NCBI GenBank assembly: GCA_945883675.1
Contig: CAMCYA010000006.1
Span: forward strand, 1 to 42,299
DNA from: Bifidobacterium breve
GTDB lineage: Bacteria > Actinomycetota > Actinomycetes > Nanopelagicales > Nanopelagicaceae
Direction: 5' to 3'
DNA: 42,299 nucleotides
Shown one piece after another: positions 32,510-41,741 of this stretch (position 1 is its first letter; every line of letters starts with the position of its first letter). A program made the translations under genes and the position numbers. The notes under the pieces are model-generated. The model did no database searches. It was not told the origin of the DNA and saw only the letters and a program-made list of their open reading frames with translations.

Positions 32510-33694
32510 TCAACCTAACTGCCGGATGGCTTGATCAAGGAGTAGATTACCGAGAGCGTCCTTGGAGGTTTCCTTGACCGCTATATCCGCATCATTGCGT
32601 GTGAGTATCGTACCCATAGTCTCATCTTTGCCAAAAACAGCCCCACCTGAAACATCGTTGACATAAATTACATCCATGCCTTTGCTCTCAAGTTTCCTGC
32701 GAGCTTCTGAAAGATGGTCCTTTGTTTCAGCAGCAAACCCAACAATTATCTGATTAGTTTTACCCTTGCTAATGTCAGCTAAAAGATCCACATTAGGAAC
32801 AAGTTCAATGCTGCCTAACATCGCCTTCTTGATCTTGTCTATCGAGATTGATTTGGGTTTAGCATCAGCAACGGCGGCACTCATGAAGAGAATGTCACAT
32901 CCTGGAAACTTATCCAGAAGTGCATCATGCATCTCTTGCGAAGTGAAAACATGGGTCGTTTCTATTCCCATTACCTGGCCTTCATCAACATTTGCAGCGA
33001 TTAAATGAACGTCTGCCCCTCTTCTTTTAGCTGCATTGGCAATTGCAATGCCCTGTTTTCCAGAGGATCTATTTCCAATAAAGCGAACAGGGTCTATGTT
33101 TTCACGAGTACCTCCTGCTGTTACAAGAATTCGTTTACCAACTAGATCGGAAACATTTCCTGTCAACTGGTCGAACTCATGCACGATGGCCGCAGTCTCT
33201 GGGAAGCGTCCTGGTCCTGAATCGCTTCCAGTTAGGCGACCAACATCTGGCTCCATTACTTTAAAGCCCCTACTTCGAAGAATTTGCACATTGGCTACCG
33301 TTGCTGGATCTAGCCACATTGATGGATGCATGGCAGGAATTAATAACTTTGGAACATCTGAAGCTAAAACCAAATTCGTTAAAAGATCATCGGCCCTTCC
33401 GGCAGCAACTCTTGCAACCAAATCGGCAGTGGCTGGTGCGATGATAAAAAACTTTGCCTTATCAGCTAGCGATATATGAGGAACGAGATGAACATTTTCC
33501 CAAACCTCAGCACTAACCGGACGACCCGACAGAGCTTCCCAAGTTGCCTTACCCACAAAATTAAGTGATGAAGGAGTCGGTACAACTGTTACCTGATAAC
33601 CGCGATCCTGAAGTCGGCGAAGTAGCTCACATGATTTGTATGCGGCAATCCCGCCACCAACACCTAAAACAATCTCTGGACCGATTTGGGACAT
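32510..33694 (-). CDS. coaBC: Bifunctional phosphopantothenoylcysteine decarboxylase / phosphopantothenate-cysteine ligase
   Basis: Performs two successive steps of coenzyme A synthesis. The N-terminal flavin-dependent decarboxylase (CoaC, about 1-185) has [11 protein letters not shown], the catalytic-histidine region [13 protein letters not shown] and PAMHPSMW. The C-terminal ligase (CoaB, about 186-394) has [31 protein letters not shown] and the nucleotide-binding [10 protein letters not shown]. An AAGGAT Shine-Dalgarno sits about 6 bases before the ATG. It follows rpoZ by 26 bases, the gmk-rpoZ-coaBC-metK-priA order of other actinobacteria. Confidence 0.96.
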   Translation of the reverse strand: MSQIGPEIVLGVGGGIAAYKSCELLRRLQDRGYQVTVVPTPSSLNFVGKATWEALSGRPVSAEVWENVHLVPHISLADKAKFFIIAPATADLVARVAAGRADDLLTNLVLASDVPKLLIPAMHPSMWLDPATVANVQILRSRGFKVMEPDVGRLTGSDSGPGRFPETAAIVHEFDQLTGNVSDLVGKRILVTAGGTRENIDPVRFIGNRSSGKQGIAIANAAKRRGADVHLIAANVDEGQVMGIETTHVFTSQEMHDALLDKFPGCDILFMSAAVADAKPKSISIDKIKKAMLGSIELVPNVDLLADISKGKTNQIIVGFAAETKDHLSEARRKLESKGMDVIYVNDVSGGAVFGKDETMGTILTRNDADIAVKETSKDALGNLLLDQAIRQLG

Positions 33695-33720
33695 GTCTGA
33701 TCCTTGAAACTAAAAATAGT

Positions 33721-33969
33721 TTATGCAGTCGGTTCTAGATTTTCGATTGTAAGTAAACCTTCATTGATTTCACGAAGTGCGATAGAAAGTGGCTTCTCGT
33801 GAACATGAGTTTCAACCAATGGACCAACGTACTCAAGCAGGCCTTCGCCTAGCTGAGAGTAATAGGCATTAATTTGACGAGCGCGCTTGGCAGCATACAA
33901 AACCAGGCTGTACTTAGAACCACTCTTATCTAGTAGTTCGTCAATTGGAGGATTAGTTATGCCATCCAT
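33721..33969 (-). CDS. rpoZ: DNA-directed RNA polymerase omega subunit
   Basis: The small assembly subunit of RNA polymerase that chaperones the beta-prime subunit. The 82-residue protein begins [20 protein letters not shown] and contains [20 protein letters not shown], both strongly conserved in actinobacterial omega. The ATG has a GGAG Shine-Dalgarno 6 bases upstream. It lies 24 bases after the mIHF-Gmk gene. It is somewhat shorter at the N-terminus than many relatives, which carry about ten extra residues before GITNPPID. Confidence 0.96.
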   Translation of the reverse strand: MDGITNPPIDELLDKSGSKYSLVLYAAKRARQINAYYSQLGEGLLEYVGPLVETHVHEKPLSIALREINEGLLTIENLEPTA

Positions 33970-33993
33970 GTGTATCTCCGCTTCATCAAAGAG

Positions 33994-34866
33994 TTAGGAG
34001 GCCAACTCTATCAGTTTCCTTACTACACCCTCGACCTCATCATTTATCAGGACAACATCAAAGGACGAGGCAGCCTCTAGCTCTGCCTGTGCTAATTCAA
34101 GCCTATGTGCTCGACGAACTTCATCATCTGTCCCCCGGCCCTCTAATCGAGCAACAAGTTCTTCCCAAGACGGCGGCTCTAGAAAAACAAGGATTGATTT
34201 AGGTAAATGTGCCTTAACCTGTTTAGCGCCGTCAATTTCTATTTCAAGCAGAACGTTCTTTCCAAGCAGTAAGGCCTGCTCAACTTTATCTTGAGTCGTT
34301 CCATATCTGTTACCCGCGAATTCAGCCCATTCTAGAAATTCACCGTTGTTAATCATGGTTTGAAAGACCTCATGTGAAACGAAATTGTAATCTCGACCAT
34401 CTATTTCATTAACACGCGGTTCTCGCGTGGTGTAACTAACGCTGACCCAAAAATCACCAACCTCGCGGAGCTTTTTTGCAACCGTACTCTTTCCAACGCC
34501 ACCTGGCCCGGAAAGAACCAGAAGTTTGCCGGGGGTTATAGCGTGTGCGGATTTCATAAACTCATTTCTAATCTGTGTTATCTGATGTCTTCCCAGACCT
34601 TTTACTCGACGCGTTGGAGAAATTTCCAGACGCTCCATCAATGTTAATGCCCGTACTTTACCGACTCCGGACAAGGATTCGAGAAGTTCACGAACCCTCA
34701 TATTGGCAACTGCGTCGTCTGTCTTTGATAGCTCTAAGATAGCCTCGATGTCCAAAGCCCCCTGTTTTAGTTCAGACTTCACGAAAGCTCTACGTTTTCT
34801 AGAACTGGCAGCTTTTTCTAAGGCCCTCAAACGCTGTTCGTCGGTTAAACGTGGAGGTAGCGCCAT
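33994..34866 (-). CDS. gmk: Fusion of mycobacterial-type integration host factor (mIHF/sIHF) with guanylate kinase
   Basis: One 290-residue open frame joins two proteins normally encoded by adjacent genes. Residues 1-103 are a full mIHF/sIHF: MALPPRLTDEQRLRALEKAA, LLESLSGVGKVRALTLMERL (the helix-two-turn-helix DNA-binding part) and ISPTRRVKGLGRHQ. Residues 104-290 are guanylate kinase (GMP + ATP to GDP + ADP): P-loop SGPGGVGKST (119-128), SYTTREPRVNEIDGRDY, and GEFLEWAEFAGNRYGTT. The mIHF ends NEF and the next residue, M104, is a natural Gmk start, so the fusion is seamless. The gene starts at ATG 34866 with a TAAGTT -10 box 6 bases upstream, overlapping the pyrF stop. Confidence 0.93.
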   Translation of the reverse strand: MALPPRLTDEQRLRALEKAASSRKRRAFVKSELKQGALDIEAILELSKTDDAVANMRVRELLESLSGVGKVRALTLMERLEISPTRRVKGLGRHQITQIRNEFMKSAHAITPGKLLVLSGPGGVGKSTVAKKLREVGDFWVSVSYTTREPRVNEIDGRDYNFVSHEVFQTMINNGEFLEWAEFAGNRYGTTQDKVEQALLLGKNVLLEIEIDGAKQVKAHLPKSILVFLEPPSWEELVARLEGRGTDDEVRRAHRLELAQAELEAASSFDVVLINDEVEGVVRKLIELAS

Positions 34867-34872
34867 AGGAGA

Positions 34873-34878
34873 AACTTA
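34873..34878 (-). promoter_or_regulatory. -10 box TAAGTT of mIHF-gmk, overlapping the pyrF stop codon
   Basis: The TAA of TAAGTT is the pyrF stop codon, and the box is 6 bases before the ATG at 34866. No Shine-Dalgarno is present. A promoter here would uncouple gmk-rpoZ-coaBC-metK from the pyrimidine genes. Confidence 0.55.
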
Positions 34879-35586
34879 CTCGCTAATCAAAAGTTGAGCG
34901 GAAATCTCTGCGGCAGCCTCTCTCATAGCCGAACTTCCCTTCATCCAATTTTGGGTGATCGGACGACCAATTACGACCAATGAGGCACCGGCTGAGATTG
35001 CATCACCAGGTGTCATTGTTCGAACTTGATCATCAACTTTGGTTGCTCCCGCAGGTCTTACACCTGGAGTGATGATTATGATCTCCGAACCTATTGCCTT
35101 TCGAATTGCCGTGATCTCTAGAGGTGAGCAAACAATTGCGCGTGCACCAGATGCCACAGCTAACTTTGCAAGACGAACAGCACTTTCTAAAGCAGGTTCT
35201 TCATAGCCAATTGATTTAACATCACTATCGCCTAAAGAAGTCAGAATTGTGACACCTGTAATGAAACTATCCGGGATTGCATCGGCTGCTGCCCGAATCA
35301 TCGCTGCTCCCCCAGATGCGTGAACCGTTAAATATTTTGGTGCCAAATTAGCAATGGCTTTCGTTGCTCCACTTACTGTGTGCGGGATGTCATGGAGTTT
35401 TAAATCTAGAAAAATCGCCGAATCCGTCTCTTCCTGAATTGCTCTGACACCAGAACTGCCAAACGATAAGAAAAACTCAAGACCTAACTTGTAGACCGAA
35501 ATCAAACCATGTGTTGCTTTCACCCACTCAACGGCAGTTTTTAGCTCGGGGGTATCAACTGCAAGAACAATGGGTGCCTTACTCAT
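34876..35586 (-). CDS. pyrF: Orotidine 5'-phosphate decarboxylase
   Basis: Last step of UMP synthesis. The 236-residue TIM barrel has LAVDTPELKTA, the catalytic FLDLKLHDIPHTV (D-K-x-x-D) and the C-terminal phosphate loop GASLVVIGRPITQ. It belongs to the short E. coli/Bacillus-like group, not the longer group 2 form of mycobacteria. The frame is open to 35652, but the ATG at 35586 gives the family N-terminus MSKAPIVLAVDTPE. It overlaps pyrD by 8 bases (ATGAGTAA), so it is translationally coupled. Confidence 0.95.
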   Translation of the reverse strand: MSKAPIVLAVDTPELKTAVEWVKATHGLISVYKLGLEFFLSFGSSGVRAIQEETDSAIFLDLKLHDIPHTVSGATKAIANLAPKYLTVHASGGAAMIRAAADAIPDSFITGVTILTSLGDSDVKSIGYEEPALESAVRLAKLAVASGARAIVCSPLEITAIRKAIGSEIIIITPGVRPAGATKVDDQVRTMTPGDAISAGASLVVIGRPITQNWMKGSSAMREAAAEISAQLLISE

Positions 35587-36526
35587 TTGACACTTCTTCC
35601 ACTCGATGGGCATAACCAACAGCATCCTTGAGTGACTTAAATCCGCGATCAATGAGCATCTGTTTTAACTCACTTTGGATCGACATAATCGCCGTCGGAT
35701 TTCCAAAACTGGCAGTACCAATGGAAACACCACTTGCACCTGCCAAAATCATTTCAAAGGCATCTTTTCCATTTGCAATACCACCCATACCAAGTATCGG
35801 TGTTTTCGGTAAAGCAGCATGAACCTGGTAAACCGCGCGAACTGCTATGGGTCTGATCGCAGGTCCAGAGAGTCCACCGGTTTTTCCACCGAGTTGAGGA
35901 CGCATTGTGTTTACATCTATAACCATTCCTAGAACCGTATTGATCAGCGCCAAACCATCGGCGCCTGCATCTACTACACCGCGTGCTATCGAAACTAGAT
36001 CCGTCACATCTGGTGAAAGTTTGGCAATTATTGGTAGCTCCCCTCCAAGTGTTCTTCGTACGCCATCGATTACACGACGAGAGGCATCTGGGTCACACGC
36101 GAAAACAAGACCACGGTTTTCTACATTGGGACAAGAAATGTTAACTTCAACGGCACTGATACCTGATACAGATCGTAACTTTCTTGCGAGAGTTGAATAC
36201 TCTTCTACGGTTTCGCCAGCTATGGAAACAATAACTCTAGCTTTTTGCTCAACAAGATAGGGAACGTCTTGCGCCAAGAATGCATCGATTCCTGGTCCCT
36301 GCAACCCAATTGAATTAAGCATGCCACTTGGCGTTTCCGCCATTCGAGGAGTCGGACGACCTAGACGCACTCGAGACATAACAGACTTGGTAACTACTCC
36401 ACCCATCTCTCGCAGTGGAAAAAATTGAGCCAACTCTCGCCCAGAACTAGCGCATCCACTTGCCGTAAATGTTGGCGCAGGAAACCATGCGTTGCCAATT
36501 GTCGTGGAAAAATCAATAGCTGTCAT
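35579..36526 (-). CDS. pyrD: Dihydroorotate dehydrogenase, catalytic subunit (class 1B)
   Basis: Oxidises dihydroorotate to orotate with FMN. The 315-residue barrel has the class 1 catalytic cysteine in EVNISCPNVENRG, AKLSPDVTD, ALINTVLGM and the FMN-phosphate loop GMGGIANGKDAFEMILAGASGVSIGTA (in parts). Together with PyrK just upstream it forms the class 1B heterotetramer, which passes electrons to NAD. It starts with a 4-base ATGA overlap with pyrK and overlaps pyrF by 8 bases. Mycobacteria use a quinone-linked class 2 enzyme instead. Confidence 0.96.
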   Translation of the reverse strand: MTAIDFSTTIGNAWFPAPTFTASGCASSGRELAQFFPLREMGGVVTKSVMSRVRLGRPTPRMAETPSGMLNSIGLQGPGIDAFLAQDVPYLVEQKARVIVSIAGETVEEYSTLARKLRSVSGISAVEVNISCPNVENRGLVFACDPDASRRVIDGVRRTLGGELPIIAKLSPDVTDLVSIARGVVDAGADGLALINTVLGMVIDVNTMRPQLGGKTGGLSGPAIRPIAVRAVYQVHAALPKTPILGMGGIANGKDAFEMILAGASGVSIGTASFGNPTAIMSIQSELKQMLIDRGFKSLKDAVGYAHRVEEVSNE

Positions 36527-37359
36527 AGAGTTTTACCAACCTGTTTCCAACTTACTAATGATCCGTCCATAACTGGCCCATCGATGCACGATCGCAACAT
36601 TGAGATAGAGCCATCTTCACCTTCAACAGGTAAAACGCACGTCATACATATTCCTATTCCGCAGGCCATGGACTCTTCTACAGAACATTGATGAACAACA
36701 TCTAGCGCTTTTGTGATCGTTGTAATGGCCGAAAGCATTGGCATAGGACCGCATGAATAAACCACTGCGACCTTGAGATCCTTAATTTGTTCATATAAAT
36801 GATCTGTAACGCGACCAGTTTGTCCGGCCGAACCATCTTCTGTATAGATGCGCATCGTATTGACTGCACGCTTGCCTTCCATAGGAGCATAGATATTTGA
36901 GGATGTGCTTGCTCCCAAGATCATGTCCACCTTAGATCCACGCGCGTTTAAAACCTCAGCTAAACCAAAAAGAGGAGCAGAACCATAACCACCGCCAACT
37001 AACAAAACTGGCACAGGCTCCGTGGGAACTCCAAATGCAGTTCCTAACGGGACAACGATGTCAATCAAATCCCCTTCGACTCGATTACACAGCCATGTGC
37101 TTCCCTGGCCATGAGGTGCGACGATTAACTCCATTGTTCCGCCTGAAGCAGAAGAGGTAGAAACTCTCGAAATTGCAAAAGCGCGTCTCAACACAAGTGC
37201 GGAGTTATCCCCGCCAACCTTTATTGCTACAAAGTTGCCTGGCTTGCATTTTTGCGCAAGATCACCAATGTTTACGATGATTTGATGATAAATACCCACA
37301 CGTTTATTTGATGTTATGGGAGCCAATACCTGTTTGGCGTTTTTATTTATTGGGCTCAC
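36523..37359 (-). CDS. pyrK: Dihydroorotate dehydrogenase electron-transfer subunit PyrK
   Basis: FAD and [2Fe-2S] subunit of class 1B dihydroorotate dehydrogenase, carrying electrons from PyrD to NAD. The 278-residue protein has an FAD-binding beta barrel (LVLRRAFAISRV), an NAD-binding part (LLVGGGYGSAPLFGLAEVL) and the C-terminal cluster motif ESMACGIGICMTC plus a final LRSCIDGPV, giving four cysteines. The start is a GTG at 37359 that directly abuts the carB stop (TAAGTG). The N-terminal 15 residues are a little longer than in Bacillus. Confidence 0.94.
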   Translation of the reverse strand: MSPINKNAKQVLAPITSNKRVGIYHQIIVNIGDLAQKCKPGNFVAIKVGGDNSALVLRRAFAISRVSTSSASGGTMELIVAPHGQGSTWLCNRVEGDLIDIVVPLGTAFGVPTEPVPVLLVGGGYGSAPLFGLAEVLNARGSKVDMILGASTSSNIYAPMEGKRAVNTMRIYTEDGSAGQTGRVTDHLYEQIKDLKVAVVYSCGPMPMLSAITTITKALDVVHQCSVEESMACGIGICMTCVLPVEGEDGSISMLRSCIDGPVMDGSLVSWKQVGKTL

Positions 37360-40300
37360 TTACGCCAACCACTTCTGTAAAGACTTAATACTTAATGTGG
37401 ATCCTTGAAGAAATCTAATTCCCTGCACGGCAGCACTAAAACCAGCGATGGTTGTTATACATGGAATTGATCGTTGGATAGCAGCAGTACGAATAGCCCA
37501 TCCGTCTTCACGGGTGCCGCGTCCAACTGGCGTATTTATCACTAGATCAATCTCTCCGTTATTCATCATCTCAACTATCGTTTTCTCACCTAAAGGGCCT
37601 GTACCCTCAGAATTCTTACGCACCGTTGTTGGAGTCAATCCCCTTGTTCGAAGATACTGGGCTGTGCCATCTGTAGCTAGAATTCGAAAACCTAATGCAG
37701 CAAAACCTTTTGAGGGTTCAATTCCTGAGGCCTTATCTTTATCGGCCAGTGAAATGAAGACGGTTCCTGATTTTGGTAACGGCCCAAACGATGCGATCTG
37801 AGATTTGGCGTAACTCTCTCCAAATGTTGGAGCAATACCCATTACTTCACCCGTCGACCTCATTTCGGGTCCGAGTACTGCATCTACTCCTCTCCCATCA
37901 GTTCTTCGGAATCGATTCCAGGGCAAGACAGCCTCTTTTACTGAAATGCCATGCGTTTCACCATCACCTTTGGTCGGCAACATACCCAAACTACGAAGCT
38001 GGGAGATAGATTTTCCAACCGAAATCATCGCTGCAGCTTTAGCAAGTGCGACTCCAGTGGCTTTACTAACAAACGGTACGGTACGGGAAGCACGAGGATT
38101 AGCCTCCAATACATAGAGAACTTTGTGTTCTATAGCGAACTGAATATTTATCAAGCCCCTTACTCCAACACCTGAAGCAATTTTCTCTGTAGCTACTCGT
38201 ATCTCTTTCCTTTGATCTGATGTAATCGTTAATGATGGCAAGACGCAGGCACTATCGCCGCTGTGTACTCCTGCTTCCTCAATATGTTCCATGATTCCAC
38301 CCAAAAAGAGTTCATTTCCATCATAAAGTGCGTCTACATCTATTTCAATCGCATTATCTAAAAAGCGGTCGACGAGAACCGGATGATCAGGTGTAATTTG
38401 CGTCGCACGTGTAATAAATCCAGCCAATGAATCATCATCATAAACAATCTCCATACCTCGTCCCCCTAATACAAAGGAGGGACGAACAAGTACTGGATAG
38501 CCAATATTTTGAGCAATGGATTGAGCCTCCAACTGGGTTGATGCCATTCCAAATTGCGGGGCCTTTAGTGATTGTTCTTGAAGAACTTTTCCAAACGCAC
38601 CACGTTCTTCGGCCAAGTTGATTGCTTCTGGAGAGGTGCCAAGAATTGTCACTCCATTAGCCTTCAAAGCCGCAGCCAACCCAAGGGGTGTTTGACCTCC
38701 TAGTTGAGTTATGACACCTAAAACTGGGCCTGCCTGAGTTTCTGCATGAATAACTTCGAGAACATCTTCAAGTGTTAAGGGCTCAAAATATAAACGACTA
38801 CTAGTGTCATAGTCGGTAGAAACTGTTTCAGGATTACAGTTAATCATAATCGTGTCATAGCCAGCATCGCGTAGTGCAAACGAGGCATGAACACATGAAT
38901 AGTCAAACTCAATTCCTTGTCCAATTCGATTTGGACCACTGCCAAGAATAATTACGGCAGGATTGGTGCGTAGTCCAACTTCATTCTCTTCTTCATAACT
39001 TGAATAGAAGTAGGGAGTGAAAGCCTCAAACTCTGCGGCACATGTGTCGACTGTTTTGTAAACCGGCCGAACAGATAATCGATGGCGCAAGCTTCTAATT
39101 TCTTCCTCTGAAGTATTTCGTAGAGAGCCAATTTGCGCATCCGAGAAACCATCGTTCTTGGCTTTACGCAATAACCGTTCTGTAAACTCGCCTGGTTGAG
39201 CTATCAAACGCGCTTGCTCATTAATGAGCTTAATCTGATGTAAATACCAAGGATCTATTTTTGTCGCAGCATGAATCTCTTCAATTGTTGCACCGGCCCA
39301 CATAGCCTTTTGCACTTGTTGCAGCCTGTATTCTGTTGGAGTTTTCATTGCTGAGATCAGATCCTTAAGCTCAACATTTGAAACTGCTGGCCAACTGAAG
39401 ATCGCTTCTTTGCGCTCCAAAGATCTTAAGGCCTTCATGAGAGCCTCCGAGAACGAGCGTCCTATCGCCATCGCCTCGCCAACGCTTTTCATCGTCGTTG
39501 TTAATCTAGGGTCGGCATCAGCAAATTTTTCAAAAGCAAAGCGAGGAACTTTAACCACTACATAATCTAAGGTTGGTTCAAATGAGGCTGGGGTTACTTT
39601 AGTAATATCGTTTTGAATCTCATCTAGCGTGTAACCGATCGCAAGCTTGGTTGCAATCTTAGCTATTGGAAAACCCGTTGCCTTTGAGGCCAGCGCGCTG
39701 GATCTAGATACTCGCGGATTCATTTCAATAACAATTATTCGACCATTTGCAGGGTTGACTGCATATTGAATATTGCAGCCTCCGGTTTCGACCCCAACTT
39801 CTCGAATAATTTCGATTGATAAATCACGCAGTTTTTGATACTCAAGATCTGTTAATGTCATGGCTGGTGCTACTGTGATTGAATCGCCCGTATGGACTCC
39901 CATTGGATCTAAATTTTCAATAGAACAGACAATCACAACATTGTCTTTGTGATCACGCATTACCTCTAACTCGTACTCTTTCCAGCCGATTATTGACTCT
40001 TCCAATAAGACTTCAGAGGTCGGACTATGTCTTAATCCAGCCCCAGCAATTTGTCGTAGCTCAGGCTCATCAAAGGCGATCCCAGAGCCAAGCCCACCCA
40101 TAGTAAAAGATGGTCGTACAACAACTGGGTAATTTAACTCCGCCACTGCAGCAATTATTTGTTCCATGGTGTGACAGATTCTCGATTTTGCGGACTCTCC
40201 GCCAACCTTTTCTACTATCTCTCTAAACAATTCTCGATTCTCGCCACGGTGTATTGCTTCCACATCGGCGCCAATCAGACGCGTTCCGTACTTGGAAAGC

Positions 40301-40620
40301 GTTCCACGCTCAAAGAGTGCTATCGCCGCATTAAGTGCAGTTTGGCCACCAAGAGTGGCTAGCACCGCATCGGGCTTTTCCTGGACAATTATCTTTTCAA
40401 TAATCTCCGGAGTAATCGGTTCGATGAAAGTTGCATCTGCAAACTCTGGGTCTGTCATTATCGTTGCAGGATTAGAGTTAATAAGAATTACTCGGATACC
40501 TTCGGCTCTAAGTACGCGGCATGCTTGAGTTCCAGAGTAATCAAACTCGCATGCTTGTCCAATCACAATTGGACCTGAACCGATAACCAAAACCGATTTA
40601 ATAGATGGATCTAAAGGCAT
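37360..40620 (-). CDS. carB: Carbamoyl-phosphate synthase large subunit
   Basis: Makes carbamoyl phosphate for pyrimidines and arginine. The 1086-residue protein is a tandem repeat of two ATP-grasp halves, each beginning with a [19 protein letters not shown]-like motif (near residue 10, and [19 protein letters not shown] near 565). [11 protein letters not shown] and [12 protein letters not shown] mark the two glycine-rich loops. It ends with an allosteric MGS-like domain (about 945-1086, [19 protein letters not shown]). Full length compared with E. coli (1073). The ATG shares a base with the carA stop (TAATG). Confidence 0.97.
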   Translation of the reverse strand: MPLDPSIKSVLVIGSGPIVIGQACEFDYSGTQACRVLRAEGIRVILINSNPATIMTDPEFADATFIEPITPEIIEKIIVQEKPDAVLATLGGQTALNAAIALFERGTLSKYGTRLIGADVEAIHRGENRELFREIVEKVGGESAKSRICHTMEQIIAAVAELNYPVVVRPSFTMGGLGSGIAFDEPELRQIAGAGLRHSPTSEVLLEESIIGWKEYELEVMRDHKDNVVIVCSIENLDPMGVHTGDSITVAPAMTLTDLEYQKLRDLSIEIIREVGVETGGCNIQYAVNPANGRIIVIEMNPRVSRSSALASKATGFPIAKIATKLAIGYTLDEIQNDITKVTPASFEPTLDYVVVKVPRFAFEKFADADPRLTTTMKSVGEAMAIGRSFSEALMKALRSLERKEAIFSWPAVSNVELKDLISAMKTPTEYRLQQVQKAMWAGATIEEIHAATKIDPWYLHQIKLINEQARLIAQPGEFTERLLRKAKNDGFSDAQIGSLRNTSEEEIRSLRHRLSVRPVYKTVDTCAAEFEAFTPYFYSSYEEENEVGLRTNPAVIILGSGPNRIGQGIEFDYSCVHASFALRDAGYDTIMINCNPETVSTDYDTSSRLYFEPLTLEDVLEVIHAETQAGPVLGVITQLGGQTPLGLAAALKANGVTILGTSPEAINLAEERGAFGKVLQEQSLKAPQFGMASTQLEAQSIAQNIGYPVLVRPSFVLGGRGMEIVYDDDSLAGFITRATQITPDHPVLVDRFLDNAIEIDVDALYDGNELFLGGIMEHIEEAGVHSGDSACVLPSLTITSDQRKEIRVATEKIASGVGVRGLINIQFAIEHKVLYVLEANPRASRTVPFVSKATGVALAKAAAMISVGKSISQLRSLGMLPTKGDGETHGISVKEAVLPWNRFRRTDGRGVDAVLGPEMRSTGEVMGIAPTFGESYAKSQIASFGPLPKSGTVFISLADKDKASGIEPSKGFAALGFRILATDGTAQYLRTRGLTPTTVRKNSEGTGPLGEKTIVEMMNNGEIDLVINTPVGRGTREDGWAIRTAAIQRSIPCITTIAGFSAAVQGIRFLQGSTLSIKSLQKWLA

Positions 40621-41741
40621 TACGCAATCACCTGCTTCGATTTCATCATCAATTCAACGAAGCGATCAAAAAGGTAAGCAGCATCGTGAGGACCTGCTGC
40701 AGCCTCAGGGTGATACTGCACAGAAAATGCTGGACGTTCTAATAAAGCTAGACCTTCAACAACACCATCATTTAGACAGAAGTGAGTTACTTCCCCGCGA
40801 CCATAAACGGTAGAAAACTCCATATCAATCGGAGCTTGCACTGCAAAGCCGTGATTGTGAGCCGTGATTTCAACTTTTCCTGAGACCTTGTCCATAACTG
40901 GTTGGTTAATGCCGCGATGGCCAAAAGCCAGCTTGTAAGTTTCAAAACCAAGTGCTCTGCCAAGTATTTGATGACCAAAACATATTCCAAAGATCGGAAT
41001 CTCCTCAAGTAACAGCGCGCGCACCGTTTCCACGACATCTCCCATAGTTGAGGGATCCCCAGGACCGTTTGAAAGAAATACACCATCTGGTTTGATTGAA
41101 AGAATCTGTTCAACCGTGGAGTTAAATGGCAGCACATGAACTTGAACTCCACGCTCTGCAAGAGCCTTTGGTGTGGCTTTCTTGATTCCTAAATCCAATG
41201 CAGCAATAACGAAGCGTTTAGCTCCGATCGGTTCAACAATATAGCTTTTCTTAGTCGAAACATCTTCAACCAAATTTGATCCCGCCATTGCCGGAATCTT
41301 TCGAACCTCCACAACCATCTCTTCGCGAGAAAGATTTAAATCGGAGAAGATTCCAACGCGCATCGCCCCTCGATCTCGTATATGCCGGGTGATTGCGCGA
41401 GTATCGACCCCTTGAATCCCAATAACTTCTTGCTCGATCAATTCTGATTCTAAGCTTTGGTATGACCGCCAATTAGATGAAAGCGAGGACGGATTGCGCA
41501 CAACAAAACCTGCAACCCAAATCTTTTCAGACTCGTTATCCTCCTTATTCACCCCAGTGTTACCGATATGTGGCGCAGTCATGATCACAATCTGTTTTCG
41601 ATATGAAGGATCAGTCAACGTTTCCTGATACCCAGTCATTCCAGTTTGGAAAACCGCCTCACCAAAAGTTTTTCCCGTGGCTGCCCAACTTTGACCTTCA
41701 AATATTCGACCGTCATCAAAGACTAGATATGCATTGGTCAT
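40620..41741 (-). CDS. carA: Carbamoyl-phosphate synthase small (glutaminase) subunit
   Basis: Provides ammonia from glutamine to CarB. The 373-residue protein has an N-terminal CarA domain ([34 protein letters not shown]). The C-terminal class I amidotransferase domain has its nucleophile cysteine in [15 protein letters not shown] and the His/Glu pair in [10 protein letters not shown]. It overlaps pyrC upstream by ATGA and carB downstream by one base, so the block is tightly coupled. No arginine operator or attenuator is visible within this fragment. Confidence 0.97.
   Translation of the reverse strand: MTNAYLVFDDGRIFEGQSWAATGKTFGEAVFQTGMTGYQETLTDPSYRKQIVIMTAPHIGNTGVNKEDNESEKIWVAGFVVRNPSSLSSNWRSYQSLESELIEQEVIGIQGVDTRAITRHIRDRGAMRVGIFSDLNLSREEMVVEVRKIPAMAGSNLVEDVSTKKSYIVEPIGAKRFVIAALDLGIKKATPKALAERGVQVHVLPFNSTVEQILSIKPDGVFLSNGPGDPSTMGDVVETVRALLLEEIPIFGICFGHQILGRALGFETYKLAFGHRGINQPVMDKVSGKVEITAHNHGFAVQAPIDMEFSTVYGRGEVTHFCLNDGVVEGLALLERPAFSVQYHPEAAAGPHDAAYLFDRFVELMMKSKQVIA

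Noticed and set aside
31317-32513. Possible SAM riboswitch ahead of metK
   Set aside because: metK starts within a few bases of the coaBC stop, leaving no room for a riboswitch; metH likewise has only a 29-base upstream gap, excluding a cobalamin riboswitch.
33036-33479. 147-aa open frame on the plus strand opposite coaBC
   Set aside because: It lies wholly inside the well-supported coaBC gene in antisense, is rich in Ser/Arg/Pro as expected of a shadow frame, and matches no family I recognise.
35587-35652. N-terminal extension of PyrF
   Set aside because: It lies in the pyrD coding region, and the added residues do not resemble the family, whereas MSKAPIVLAVD does.
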